DNA of 31,985 bases from an uncultured Blautia sp. (lineage in GTDB: Bacteria; Bacillota; Clostridia; Lachnospirales; Lachnospiraceae). Of the stretch, positions 25,518 to 31,985 are shown in pieces. Positions within the stretch are counted from its first letter, which is position 1. Each line of letters starts with the position of its first letter. Under the pieces are notes generated by a model. It searched no databases, had not been told where the DNA came from, and saw nothing but the letters and a program-made list of their open reading frames with translations. The stretch covers positions 1 to 31,985 of the forward strand of contig USPF01000026.1 of assembly GCA_900556555.1 (NCBI GenBank). Direction: 5' to 3'. A program made the translations under genes and the position numbers.

Positions 25518-26160
25518 TCAAATTTTAGTAACGTGCTCTACAATTTCAGCTTTCTTTTGTATTCCTGCTTCCGGACCTAAATAAGACGTTTTTGTAATAG
25601 TCGGAAAAACCTGATGTCCGCAGCAGCGTTTCAGCCCATCTTCCCAGTATCTCAAAAGCCCATCCTTATTTGTCAGATAACTCCATTCTTCCCCATATGG
25701 ACTTTCTTCTCCTTTTACAAAATCCCCGGTACTTAACCGATGGTTCTTTCGAAATCCCATTTTCTACATATATATAAATATCCTCTTTATCCAGGCTCTT
25801 TTTATCTGAGGTCAGAATCTTTTTTTCATAAGATGGATATCCGGCATCTCCCCAGAAGCAGCATGCACTTACTCCCAAGAGCTCTGAAATATGGAATCCA
25901 TAAACTTCCCACTTTCCTTTTATACCGCACAGTTCCGGCAATCTTTCTTCCAGCTTCCCTGCAATTTCTCCGCTTCCTGCCGTTACTGCTAATACTGCCT
26001 GCTCAAGAACATCTGCCTCTTTTCTTACAGCAGTATGCATCCCCAGCGTCTTTTCTACATCTTTTGCTACCTTCACAGCAATACGCCTGACTCCTTTCCC
26101 TTCTTCCTCAGGTACCAGAAAACTTAGTTCCTGATTTCTGGCAAGTTCCATCATAGCCAT
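25518..26160 (-). pseudogene. GH115 alpha-glucuronidase, deleted and frameshifted
   Basis: Two overlapping minus-strand frames together spell pieces of one GH115 enzyme. The first begins at the ATG at 26160 (AGGAG 7 nt upstream) and gives the N-terminal domain, including GKWEVYGFHI, ELLGVSACCFWGDAGYP and EPSVKYRGF. In GH115 proteins, roughly a hundred residues of the active-site barrel should follow EPSVKYRGF. Instead the homology jumps, in another frame, to GEESPYGEEWSYLTNKDGLLRYWEDGLKR and YLGPEAG, then stops at 25518. Most of the catalytic domain and the whole C-terminus are missing, so it cannot be active. It originally removed methylglucuronic acid from xylan, overlapping in role with the intact GH67. 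Identification is from remembered family motifs. Confidence 0.8.
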
Positions 26161-26179
26161 ATAATTTCTCCTTTCTGGC

Positions 26180-26212
26180 AAAAAGAGCCACAGCAATGCT
26201 GTAGCCCTTTTT
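26180..26212 (-). terminator. Terminator downstream of the binding-protein remnant
   Basis: On the minus strand GGGCTACAGC pairs with GCTGTGGCTC around ATT, then a T-run follows. It separates the binding-protein fragment from the GH115 remnant. Confidence 0.8.
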
Positions 26213-26226
26213 ATTCTTAGCTTTTT

Positions 26227-26628
26227 TTAATATCCAAGTGTATCTTTTGTTTTTTCAAAGATTTCATTTGTCAGCTCTGTATATTCCTGGCTTCCTTTGC
26301 CTTCACAGTCTTTCACGTAAGCATCCCAGTCTGCATCTAAATCTCTCTTGCCTGAAATAAATTCCAGAGCTGCAGTATTTACATAATCCATCAGAGATAC
26401 TTTAATCAGGTTCAGTTCCTCTTTTTCCATTTCGTCTGCCAGTACCGGTGGCATTAAGGTTGCTTTTTCTTTATTTGCATCGATTCTCTCATTCCATTCT
26501 TTTTTTACATGATTTAACAAAGAATCCTTTTTGTTCCTGACTTTCATTGGTTTTGGTTCTTTTGTTTTTGTCATGTCTTTACCACTTTCTCTTTCATATT
26601 TTCCTTTTCCATAGTTAATAGATTGCAC
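26227..26628 (-). pseudogene. C-terminal remnant of a sugar ABC-transporter binding protein
   Basis: The open frame is 133 codons from a GTG at 26628 that overlaps the GH67 stop region. An ATG 18 codons later (MTKTKEPKP) is an alternative start. The last ~75 residues, LADEMEKEELNLIKVSLMDYVNTAALEFISGKRDLDADWDAYVKDCEGKGSQEYTELTNEIF (given as a block for its pattern), match the C-terminal end of extracellular solute-binding proteins of LplA/YtcQ type, where Yv...F-I-x-G-x-x-x-l-D-x-D-W-x-x-Y-v is characteristic. The ~450 residues of signal peptide and ligand domain are absent, and no permease genes are near. It is read as the remnant of an oligosaccharide importer. Confidence 0.7.
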
Positions 26629-28597
26629 GGTTTTTATTGTCCGGAATCATACTCTTTCTATAGAAATAGGAATTAATCTGGTCTCTCCATTCCTTTGAAT
26701 GGTCCTTTTGATGCCCCAGACGCTTCTGCACTCTCAGGAATACTTTTTCAGGAACTTTACCTTTCAAAGAATCCCAGAGGGCTGCCATCTCTTCCACATC
26801 CTCCGCTCCTTCAAAATGTGTATCATAGATATGCTGAATCAACGTCTTTCCAGATTTTAATTCATAGGTGTACGGTATGTAATGGAAAAACAATAATAAT
26901 TCTTCCGGGCATATTTCGATAGCATCATACATAGAAGTATTTGGTTCCAGATATTGCTGTGCATATCCTGTTCCATTATGGCTTCTGTCTACGCCTAATC
27001 CCAGATGATCCGCCCTGTGATAAGTACCCCAGCGGTCATATTCATAGCCATCTACATTTGGTCCGTAATGATAGTTTGGGTTTACCATCCAGCCGATACC
27101 TAATGGAGAAGTATATTTCTCATATGCAGGCCAGGACATCATGAGGATTTTCTCTATCTTTTCCAGTACCTCTTCATCCTGTCCAAAAGTGCAGCGTATC
27201 CATTCCTGTGCAATCTCTTCTGCACTAAGAGAAGCATCAAAACTCAGTCTTCCAAATCCATAGAAGTTGGCGGCTGCTAAATCATGTCCTGTCCAGTTTT
27301 CATCATTTCCCGTATTGGCCACTGCTGCCATACCACAGTTATGATTTCTCATGGTTCTTCCCGTCACAATGTCTTCCACTGTATCCAGGTTCTCACTGCA
27401 ATGTGTGTGGAAACCTAAAATTTCTTTGAACATGGGAATCAGATAGCACACATGTCTCTGCTGCCCTGTATATTCTTGTGCAATCTGAACTTCCAGCATT
27501 TCATTGGTATGTTCCATCCCGCCAAACAAAGGGGAAACCGGCTCCCTTACTTGGAAATCCATAGGCCCGTTCTTGACCTGCAAAATAACGTTATCCAAAA
27601 ACTGTCCGTCTAAAGGTTTGAAATTATCATATCCGGATCTTGCCCTGTCTGTCTTTCTGTCTCTCCAGTCCTGCTGGCAGTTATATACAAAACAACGCCA
27701 GATAATTAACCCCTCATAAGGTTTTACAGCCTCTGCCAGCATATTGGCTCCATCCGCATGGGTTCTTCCATATGTGAAAGGACCTGGTCTTCCTTCTGAA
27801 TCCGCCTTTACCAGAAACCCTCCCAGATTTGGAAGTCTGGTGCAGAGTTCTTTCATTTTTTCCTTCCACCAGATTTTTACTTCTTCCTTGCAGGGGTCTG
27901 CACTTTCCAAGCCCCCAAACTCCATAGGTGCTGCAAAATTCAGGCTCAGAAACAGGCGTATTCCGTAGGAAGAAAATATATCACTCATTTCTTTTAATTC
28001 TTTCTGAAACACCTCGTCAATCAGCCATGTCGCCCGGTCTTTTACGTTTACATTGTTGATAACTACTCCGTTGATTCCAACTGAAGCTGCCAGTCTTGCA
28101 TATGCCCTGGTTCTGTCATTTACCACAACCTGATTGTTTTCAAAGAAAAAGGATTCTCCCGAATATCCTCTTTCGATAGAACCATCCATATTATCCCAAT
28201 GATTCAGCATTCTAAGCGGTGAATCCGGCGTTTTTCTTATGCAGCTGTTCTTCATTGTTCTGCCGCATTGGAGTTCTCTGGCTAAATGAAATACACCATA
28301 CAAGATTCCGGCCTCACCTGCTGAGGTAATGAGAAGCTGTTCACCTTTTTGACAAATCTCATAACCTTCTTTTCCCACTTCCTGGTTCTCATCCAGCAAC
28401 AGTAAAACTCCGGCTTCTTCCTGGCAATGAGTTTCCGTCATAGGATATCCCAAGATTTCCTGTGCTGCCGCCTGTAATTCCTGCACTGCATTTCTTGCGA
28501 TAGCTCCCTGGAAATTGCTGTAAACTGAATTTGTACTCCAGCGCATCGCCAGTTGTGGATTTCGTCTGTATGACAGCCATGCTTTTTCAAATTCCAT
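26615..28597 (-). CDS. aguA: GH67 alpha-glucuronidase
   Basis: This is a 660-residue intracellular alpha-glucuronidase that removes (4-O-methyl-)glucuronic acid from the end of xylo-oligosaccharides. The N-terminal beta-sandwich (FEKAWLSYRRNP...GILYGVFHLARELQCG) leads into the catalytic barrel. The acid Glu lies in LVKADSEGRPGPFTYGRTHADGANML and the paired base residues lie in VKNGPMDFQVREP (Asp) and MLEVQIAQEYTG (Glu). The C-terminal helical dimerisation domain follows (NYHYGPNVDGYEYDRWGTYHRADHLGLGVDR). Length is slightly below the usual ~680. GAGGAAAG precedes the ATG and there is no signal peptide. It appears intact. Its promoter region has been invaded by an IS relic. Confidence 0.95.
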   Translation of the reverse strand: MEFEKAWLSYRRNPQLAMRWSTNSVYSNFQGAIARNAVQELQAAAQEILGYPMTETHCQEEAGVLLLLDENQEVGKEGYEICQKGEQLLITSAGEAGILYGVFHLARELQCGRTMKNSCIRKTPDSPLRMLNHWDNMDGSIERGYSGESFFFENNQVVVNDRTRAYARLAASVGINGVVINNVNVKDRATWLIDEVFQKELKEMSDIFSSYGIRLFLSLNFAAPMEFGGLESADPCKEEVKIWWKEKMKELCTRLPNLGGFLVKADSEGRPGPFTYGRTHADGANMLAEAVKPYEGLIIWRCFVYNCQQDWRDRKTDRARSGYDNFKPLDGQFLDNVILQVKNGPMDFQVREPVSPLFGGMEHTNEMLEVQIAQEYTGQQRHVCYLIPMFKEILGFHTHCSENLDTVEDIVTGRTMRNHNCGMAAVANTGNDENWTGHDLAAANFYGFGRLSFDASLSAEEIAQEWIRCTFGQDEEVLEKIEKILMMSWPAYEKYTSPLGIGWMVNPNYHYGPNVDGYEYDRWGTYHRADHLGLGVDRSHNGTGYAQQYLEPNTSMYDAIEICPEELLLFFHYIPYTYELKSGKTLIQHIYDTHFEGAEDVEEMAALWDSLKGKVPEKVFLRVQKRLGHQKDHSKEWRDQINSYFYRKSMIPDNKNRAIY

Positions 28598-28684
28598 AAG
28601 TTCTTTCCTCTTTTCTTGTGCATTTTTTGCTTTTTCTTAGAAATCACTTTGTGCCCTTGTGCATATTTGTTCTTTGTAGTATCT

Positions 28685-28751
28685 ATTATAGGTATTTTTT
28701 TTCTGACGTGTCTGTCTATTATTGCCGGGAATTATGCAAATATTGCGTAAT
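28685..28751 (-). promoter_or_regulatory. GH67 promoter with upstream dyad
   Basis: On the minus strand a perfect -10 TATAAT (28685-28690) lacks a good -35 at 17-18 bp. A dyad with arms ATTATGCAA and TTGCGTAAT (28731-28751, one mismatch) is centred about 63 bp before the predicted start, a common place for an activator. The regulator is unknown. The AraC gene at 29518-30417 is a candidate by proximity only. Confidence 0.5.
28734..28751 (+). repeat. Left direct repeat flanking the IS relic
   Basis: ATGCAAATATTGCGTAAT here matches ATGCAAATGTTGCGTTAT at 29431-29448 in 16 of 18 positions. Similarity extends weakly further left (both have TTGCC about 12 bp before). The pair brackets the transposase relic and may be a decayed target duplication or two operator copies. 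Confidence 0.65.
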
Positions 28752-28779
28752 GTTTTTGTACCTATAGTTTTCTTTGTGT

Positions 28780-29297
28780 ATTCAAAAAGGAACCCATCAT
28801 CGGTCTTGGGCTCCTTCTGGACCGGAACCAGGTTCCGGTCGGTATGAAGATGTATCCGGGAAATGAGTCAGAAAAACCCATTCTGCGTGATGTGATCGAT
28901 GGACTTAAAAACAGGAAATAAAGCAAAAACAAGGATGAATCAGGCTGCCATCGATAAGGACCTCGCACTTGCCGGATACAATCTTCTGGTCACATCCGAA
29001 ACCCAGATGACAGATCAGGATATTTACTGTACTTACCATAATCTGTGGAGGATTGAAGAATCCTTTAAGATTATGAAATCAGACCTGGATGCACGGCCGG
29101 TATTTCTCCAAAAAGAAAATACGATTAAAGGCCACTTTTTGATCTGCTATTTAACAGTTCTCTTAGAGAGGATTTTTCAATTTAAGATACTGGATGAAAA
29201 ATATTCAACTTCAGATATATTTAGGTTCATTAAAGATTTCAGGGTAACAAAAGGCGAACATAAATATATAAACACCATTTTTGATTATAAACTATAA
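28780..29297 (+). pseudogene. IS1634-like (IS4-group DDE) transposase relic
   Basis: Two plus-strand segments in different frames match parts of one transposase. The first, to the stop at 28919-28921, includes PIIGLGLLLDRNQVPVGMKMYPGNESEKPILRDVIDGLK. The second (open from 28899 to 29297) includes YNLLVTSETQMTDQDIYCTYHNLWRIEESFKIMKSDLDARPVF and GHFLICYLTVLLERI. The latter holds the third catalytic residue, Glu in RIEESF, and the Y-R/K motif that follows. The region between GLKNRK and the second segment, carrying the second catalytic Asp, is missing, as is the whole N-terminus. It cannot transpose. Confidence 0.8.
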
Positions 29298-29309
29298 TAA
29301 CAAACACAG

Positions 29310-29332
29310 AAGGACTGCCGCTGGCAGTCCTT
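29310..29332. terminator. Hairpin just after the transposase relic
   Basis: AAGGACTGCC and GGCAGTCCTT form a perfect 10-bp stem around GCT, 12 nt after the relic's stop codon. Only two Ts follow, so terminator strength is doubtful. Confidence 0.5.
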
Positions 29333-29430
29333 CCAAACCTTAAAGTTTGTACTATTTTTTAATCTCTGATACCAAAGTCAGGTTCTACTCTACTTTCCAT
29401 CTTTTCACCTCTTAAATCTTGCCCCGTTCC

Positions 29431-29448
29431 ATGCAAATGTTGCGTTAT
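29431..29448 (+). repeat. Right direct repeat flanking the IS relic
   Basis: ATGCAAATGTTGCGTTAT matches the left copy at 28734-28751 in 16 of 18 positions, in the same orientation. Its inner arms ATGCAA and TTGCGT also form an imperfect dyad. Confidence 0.65.
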
Positions 29449-29460
29449 CTAAAATATATC

Positions 29461-29500
29461 AAAAAAAGAAACCAGGTTCTCTGTTTCCAGACTGGTTTCT
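29461..29500 (-). terminator. Terminator of the AraC operon
   Basis: On the minus strand AGAAACCAG pairs with CTGGTTTCT around a 16-nt loop and a run of Ts follows, 17 nt after the AraC stop codon. Confidence 0.8.
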
Positions 29501-29517
29501 GATTTTTGCCAGGTGTT

Positions 29518-30417
29518 TTACCCCTCCCATGTGTTTTTAGGAAAGACATAAATCTTACTTCTGTATTCACTTGGCGAACATCCTTTAATGGATTTAAATG
29601 TACGGTTAAATGCACTGATGGATGAGAATCCTGAATTCATTGCTATATCTGTAATGCTGAGCACTGTCGCATACAATAGCTCTTCTGCTTTTGTGATTCT
29701 CCGTTCATTCAGATATTCATAAAAAGTTTTATCCATACACTGCTTAAAAATTCTTGTAAAATGAAATTTAGAAAAACCGCTGATTGCTGCTACTTGTTCC
29801 AAAGTTATATTTTCCTGATAATGATGGTTAATATAACTACAGGCATTTAAGACAGTCTCCATATACTCTTTCTGTTTCGAGGCCCCATTGTTATCTCTTT
29901 CTGTATTTTTGCTATAAACCCCCTCTGCAGCCTTCCTTCCCAAAGTTGCAAATATGCTGATTAGTTCTGCATATATTACAGCTTCACAAAATGGCTGTTT
30001 TTCTCCATATTCTTTTACAATACCATCCATTTTTTTCTTTACATACACATATAACGTTTGGTCTTCATCGTCTTTCTTTAAGAACGTAATTGGCGGCAAC
30101 ATACTAAGCAATGTCTCCATTTCTTTCAATGAATGGAGCAGCGAGACATCAAATTGCAGAATAATCCTTTCTCCAGAAAGTGGGGCTGCCAAAGAATGCA
30201 TAACACTGGTATTGATAATGATAATATCGCCTTCCTTTAAATCATACCGGACATCTTCTGACACAACCTGATAGGTTCCCTGAATAGGCATGATCATCTC
30301 TATTCCCGCATGCCAATGTTCCGGATAATCCTCATATTCTCTATTATGATATAAACGAAGCCCCATAGAATTTCCATATTTAATGGTTTCATGAATTCCA
30401 TCTAAAATTTCAATCAT
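29518..30417 (-). CDS. AraC-family regulator with cupin sensor domain
   Basis: This is a 299-residue regulator. Residues 1-~120 are an AraC-type cupin domain (HNREYEDYPEHWHAGIEMIMPIQGTYQVV...GDIIIINTSVMHS) that probably binds a sugar. Residues ~195-295 are the two-helix-turn-helix DNA-binding domain (ITLEQVAAISGFSKFHFTRIFKQ and SITDIAMNSGFSSISAFNRTFKSIKGCSPSEYR). AAGGGA lies about 7 nt before the ATG. It starts 9 nt after the DivIVA-like gene, so it is read from that operon's promoter, unusual for a carbohydrate regulator. Its position beside the xylan island suggests control of GH67 or GH3, but this is inference. Confidence 0.88.
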   Translation of the reverse strand: MIEILDGIHETIKYGNSMGLRLYHNREYEDYPEHWHAGIEMIMPIQGTYQVVSEDVRYDLKEGDIIIINTSVMHSLAAPLSGERIILQFDVSLLHSLKEMETLLSMLPPITFLKKDDEDQTLYVYVKKKMDGIVKEYGEKQPFCEAVIYAELISIFATLGRKAAEGVYSKNTERDNNGASKQKEYMETVLNACSYINHHYQENITLEQVAAISGFSKFHFTRIFKQCMDKTFYEYLNERRITKAEELLYATVLSITDIAMNSGFSSISAFNRTFKSIKGCSPSEYRSKIYVFPKNTWEG

Positions 30418-30426
30418 AATAATCCC

Positions 30427-31044
30427 TTATTTCTTTGTTGCTTTTTCGATTTCTTCAGCAATTTTTCTTTTAATTCCATTCATCTGCTGGTATGTCTCAC
30501 CCAGGCTTTCCTGTGTCTTATTAATGATATTCACATACTCTGTGATTTTAAACTGTGCCTCAGAAACCACTTCCCGGACTGCCTCATAATCTTCCTTACA
30601 TCCTGCACGTTTCTCTGCATCCTTCCAGTTCTCACGCAGCACCTTATTCTCTGCCCTAAGACGGAGAATCTCTTTTGCCAGCTTTTCTTTAATATTCTGT
30701 TTTTCTTCTGCTTCTCTGTCTCTGTCTGCTTCAGCCTCTTTACACTGTACCTTAATCTGCTCGAAATCACCGGCTGTTTTTTCAAGATTATCTTTCAAGC
30801 TGCTGTTCTCTTCTTCCAGATTCTTGATTTTCTCGTGCTGTTCCCCTGCAAGGGCAGAAGAATTCGTTTCTTCCTGCTGAAGAAGAGATTCTAATTCCTG
30901 AACCTTTAATCTCAGCTTTACCAGTTCATCTTCATATTCTTTCTTCATGCGGAACATCTCGTCATTTAAGTTTTCCACATATTCCATAACTTCGTCTTTT
31001 CGGTATCCGCCCACAGCAGTGCGGAAAGTAAGTTCATTCTCCAT
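30427..31044 (-). CDS. DivIVA-like coiled-coil protein
   Basis: This is a 205-residue protein. The N-terminal FRTAVGGYRKDEVMEYVENLNDEM matches the membrane-binding DivIVA/GpsB start (GYxxxEVxxF/Y). Residues ~28-135 are a strongly charged coiled coil (heptads of Leu, Glu and Lys), and the C-terminal ~50 residues form another helix pair ending in basic residues. DivIVA-type proteins gather at curved membrane (poles, septum) and recruit division or wall factors. AAGGGGAG precedes the ATG. It lies between the DUF975 gene (24 nt before) and the AraC gene (9 nt after). It is shorter and less typical than canonical DivIVA, so it is a DivIVA-domain protein of unknown partner. Confidence 0.8.
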   Translation of the reverse strand: MENELTFRTAVGGYRKDEVMEYVENLNDEMFRMKKEYEDELVKLRLKVQELESLLQQEETNSSALAGEQHEKIKNLEEENSSLKDNLEKTAGDFEQIKVQCKEAEADRDREAEEKQNIKEKLAKEILRLRAENKVLRENWKDAEKRAGCKEDYEAVREVVSEAQFKITEYVNIINKTQESLGETYQQMNGIKRKIAEEIEKATKK

Positions 31045-31068
31045 GTTTATTCTCCCCTTTGTATTAAA

Positions 31069-31764
31069 CTAAAATGTCTCCCCTTGTCCTCCATATGAAT
31101 TTCCCATGTTCTGCTTCTGCATCCAGTTGTCTCTAAGCACCACATACAATTCTGCATTGGCTGCATGTACATAAGGAAGGGTCCAGAAAATCCCCGCAAG
31201 GCCACAGGTAAATGCAGATGCAATCCACCAGCCTATGAAAGAGACATCCAAAATAAAAGCTTCCATTTTTTGTCCCATCATCATATCCCGGGATATGGCA
31301 AAGGCATCCTGTGCAGGAAGATCCGGCTGCTCTGCCAGGATATAAGGTATCATCCTGTACTCATAACTTTTGATAATGCCGGGTACAAACAGCAGCAAGG
31401 TCCACAGAGAAATCTTCAAATCCTTCAAAAACATAATCCATACTACATTTCCATAGTTTCCATTTTGGAATCCAAACAAAACCTTGGATACCGGTGCTTG
31501 GTAATCTCTGTTTTCCACAAAGAAACGGCAGCTTCCAACAAGAAATACATTTCCAAGAAAGATGGCAAGCAATAAGGAAATCCCACTGACGCTCACCTCG
31601 ACACTGCCTGGCAAATCAAACCCATACTCACCTAACTGCCGGACGATTGCAGCATCCAGACCCAGGATCAGGCTTATAAGAAAAGCTGCCAGCACGCAAT
31701 TTCCATAATTTTGTTTCATAGCACCTTTGGCATAATTTTTTAGCCCAGCTCTGTCCCAAAACAT
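31069..31764 (-). CDS. DUF975-family membrane protein
   Basis: This is a 231-residue integral membrane protein with about five or six helices. The family pattern is clear: NYAKGAMKQNYGNCVLAAFLISLI at the start, VPGIIKSYEYRMIPYILAEQPDLPAQDAFAISRDMMMGQKMEAFILDVSFIGWWI in the middle, and GIFWTLPYVHAANAELYVVLRD at the end. The function of DUF975 proteins is unknown. GGGAGGG precedes the ATG. It is the first gene of a three-gene minus-strand operon with the DivIVA-like and AraC genes, hinting at a membrane or envelope role. Confidence 0.88.
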   Translation of the reverse strand: MFWDRAGLKNYAKGAMKQNYGNCVLAAFLISLILGLDAAIVRQLGEYGFDLPGSVEVSVSGISLLLAIFLGNVFLVGSCRFFVENRDYQAPVSKVLFGFQNGNYGNVVWIMFLKDLKISLWTLLLFVPGIIKSYEYRMIPYILAEQPDLPAQDAFAISRDMMMGQKMEAFILDVSFIGWWIASAFTCGLAGIFWTLPYVHAANAELYVVLRDNWMQKQNMGNSYGGQGETF

Positions 31765-31820
31765 ATCATCCCTCCCTTATTTTTATTCTATTTCTATCTT
31801 ATCACGCATGAATAAATTCT

Positions 31821-31849
31821 TCCATAAAAAATGCACAAAAATCTGACAA
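31821..31849 (-). promoter_or_regulatory. Promoter of the DUF975 operon
   Basis: On the minus strand -35 TTGTCA (31844-31849... read as TTGTCA) and -10 TATGGA (31821-31826) lie 17 bp apart, about 57 nt before the DUF975 start codon. The -10 is imperfect. Confidence 0.45.
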
Positions 31850-31869
31850 AATTTTTTTCAAAAAAAGTA

Positions 31870-31898
31870 TTGACATTTATTCTTTTATGTCATATAAT
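31870..31898 (+). promoter_or_regulatory. Consensus promoter of the tRNA-Arg gene
   Basis: TTGACA (31870-31875) and TATAAT (31893-31898) are both perfect and exactly 17 bp apart, 34 bp before the tRNA, as expected for a highly expressed stable RNA. Confidence 0.9.
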
Positions 31899-31932
31899 AA
31901 ATTTCGTTGTGAGGCACAACAGTAAATAACAT

Positions 31933-31985
31933 GTGCGTTTAGCTCAGCTGGATAGAGCGTTTGGCTACGGACCAAAAGGTCGGGG
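31933..31985 (+). tRNA. tRNA-Arg (anticodon ACG), cut by the window end
   Basis: The 5' 53 nt of a tRNA are present: acceptor strand GTGCGTT, the D arm with GCTC and GAGC stems, and the anticodon arm TTTGG-CTACGGA-CCAAA. The anticodon is ACG (Arg, CGU codons, with A34 expected to be edited to inosine). The T arm and 3' acceptor strand lie beyond the window. Confidence 0.95.

Overview
The window looks like a low-GC Firmicutes chromosome, most likely a gut Lachnospiraceae (Clostridia). The evidence is an agr-type cyclic-peptide locus, strong AGGAG-type ribosome binding sites, xylan-degrading glycoside hydrolases, a three-subunit molybdenum hydroxylase and a DUF975/DivIVA-like pair. The genus cannot be fixed from this sequence alone.

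1-540 is GC-rich, probably non-coding DNA unlike everything after it. It carries tandem stem-loops of the kind found at transfer origins and is read as the edge of an integrative/mobilizable element. 541-8500 is AT-rich and holds a self-contained agr-like quorum-sensing cluster. On the minus strand are agrD, agrB, a small secreted protein, a lipoprotein, two ABC permeases and an ABC ATPase. Divergently, on the plus strand, are an XRE repressor-like gene, a LytTR response regulator and an AgrC-like histidine kinase. The likely logic is that AgrB processes AgrD into a thiolactone peptide, the kinase and LytTR regulator sense it, and the weak-minus-35 agrD promoter is activated. The secreted protein and ABC exporter are the candidate output or self-protection module. 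A six-unit array of 52-bp hairpin repeats and the 17-codon stump of a second response regulator follow.

8569-14640 is housekeeping-like: a PcsB-type coiled-coil NlpC/P60 hydrolase, a PsiE-like membrane protein, an orphan hisD, a MerR-zinc-ribbon-methyltransferase-like fusion, and an M18 aminopeptidase. 14656-18266 is a three-subunit molybdenum hydroxylase operon (FAD, 2Fe-2S and Mo subunits) with a terminator hairpin just after its promoter. 18476-20490 is a MATE exporter translationally coupled to an SH3-domain lipoprotein.

20521-29500 is a xylan/glucuronoxylan utilization island in visible decay. GH3 and GH67 are intact. GH43 has one nonsense codon, GH115 has a large deletion and frameshift, a sugar-binding protein survives only as its C-terminus, and an IS1634-like transposase is a relic in the GH67 promoter region flanked by diverged direct repeats. 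asnA sits intact inside this island. 29518-31764 is a DUF975 - DivIVA-like - AraC operon, and the window ends inside a tRNA-Arg(ACG) gene with a consensus promoter.
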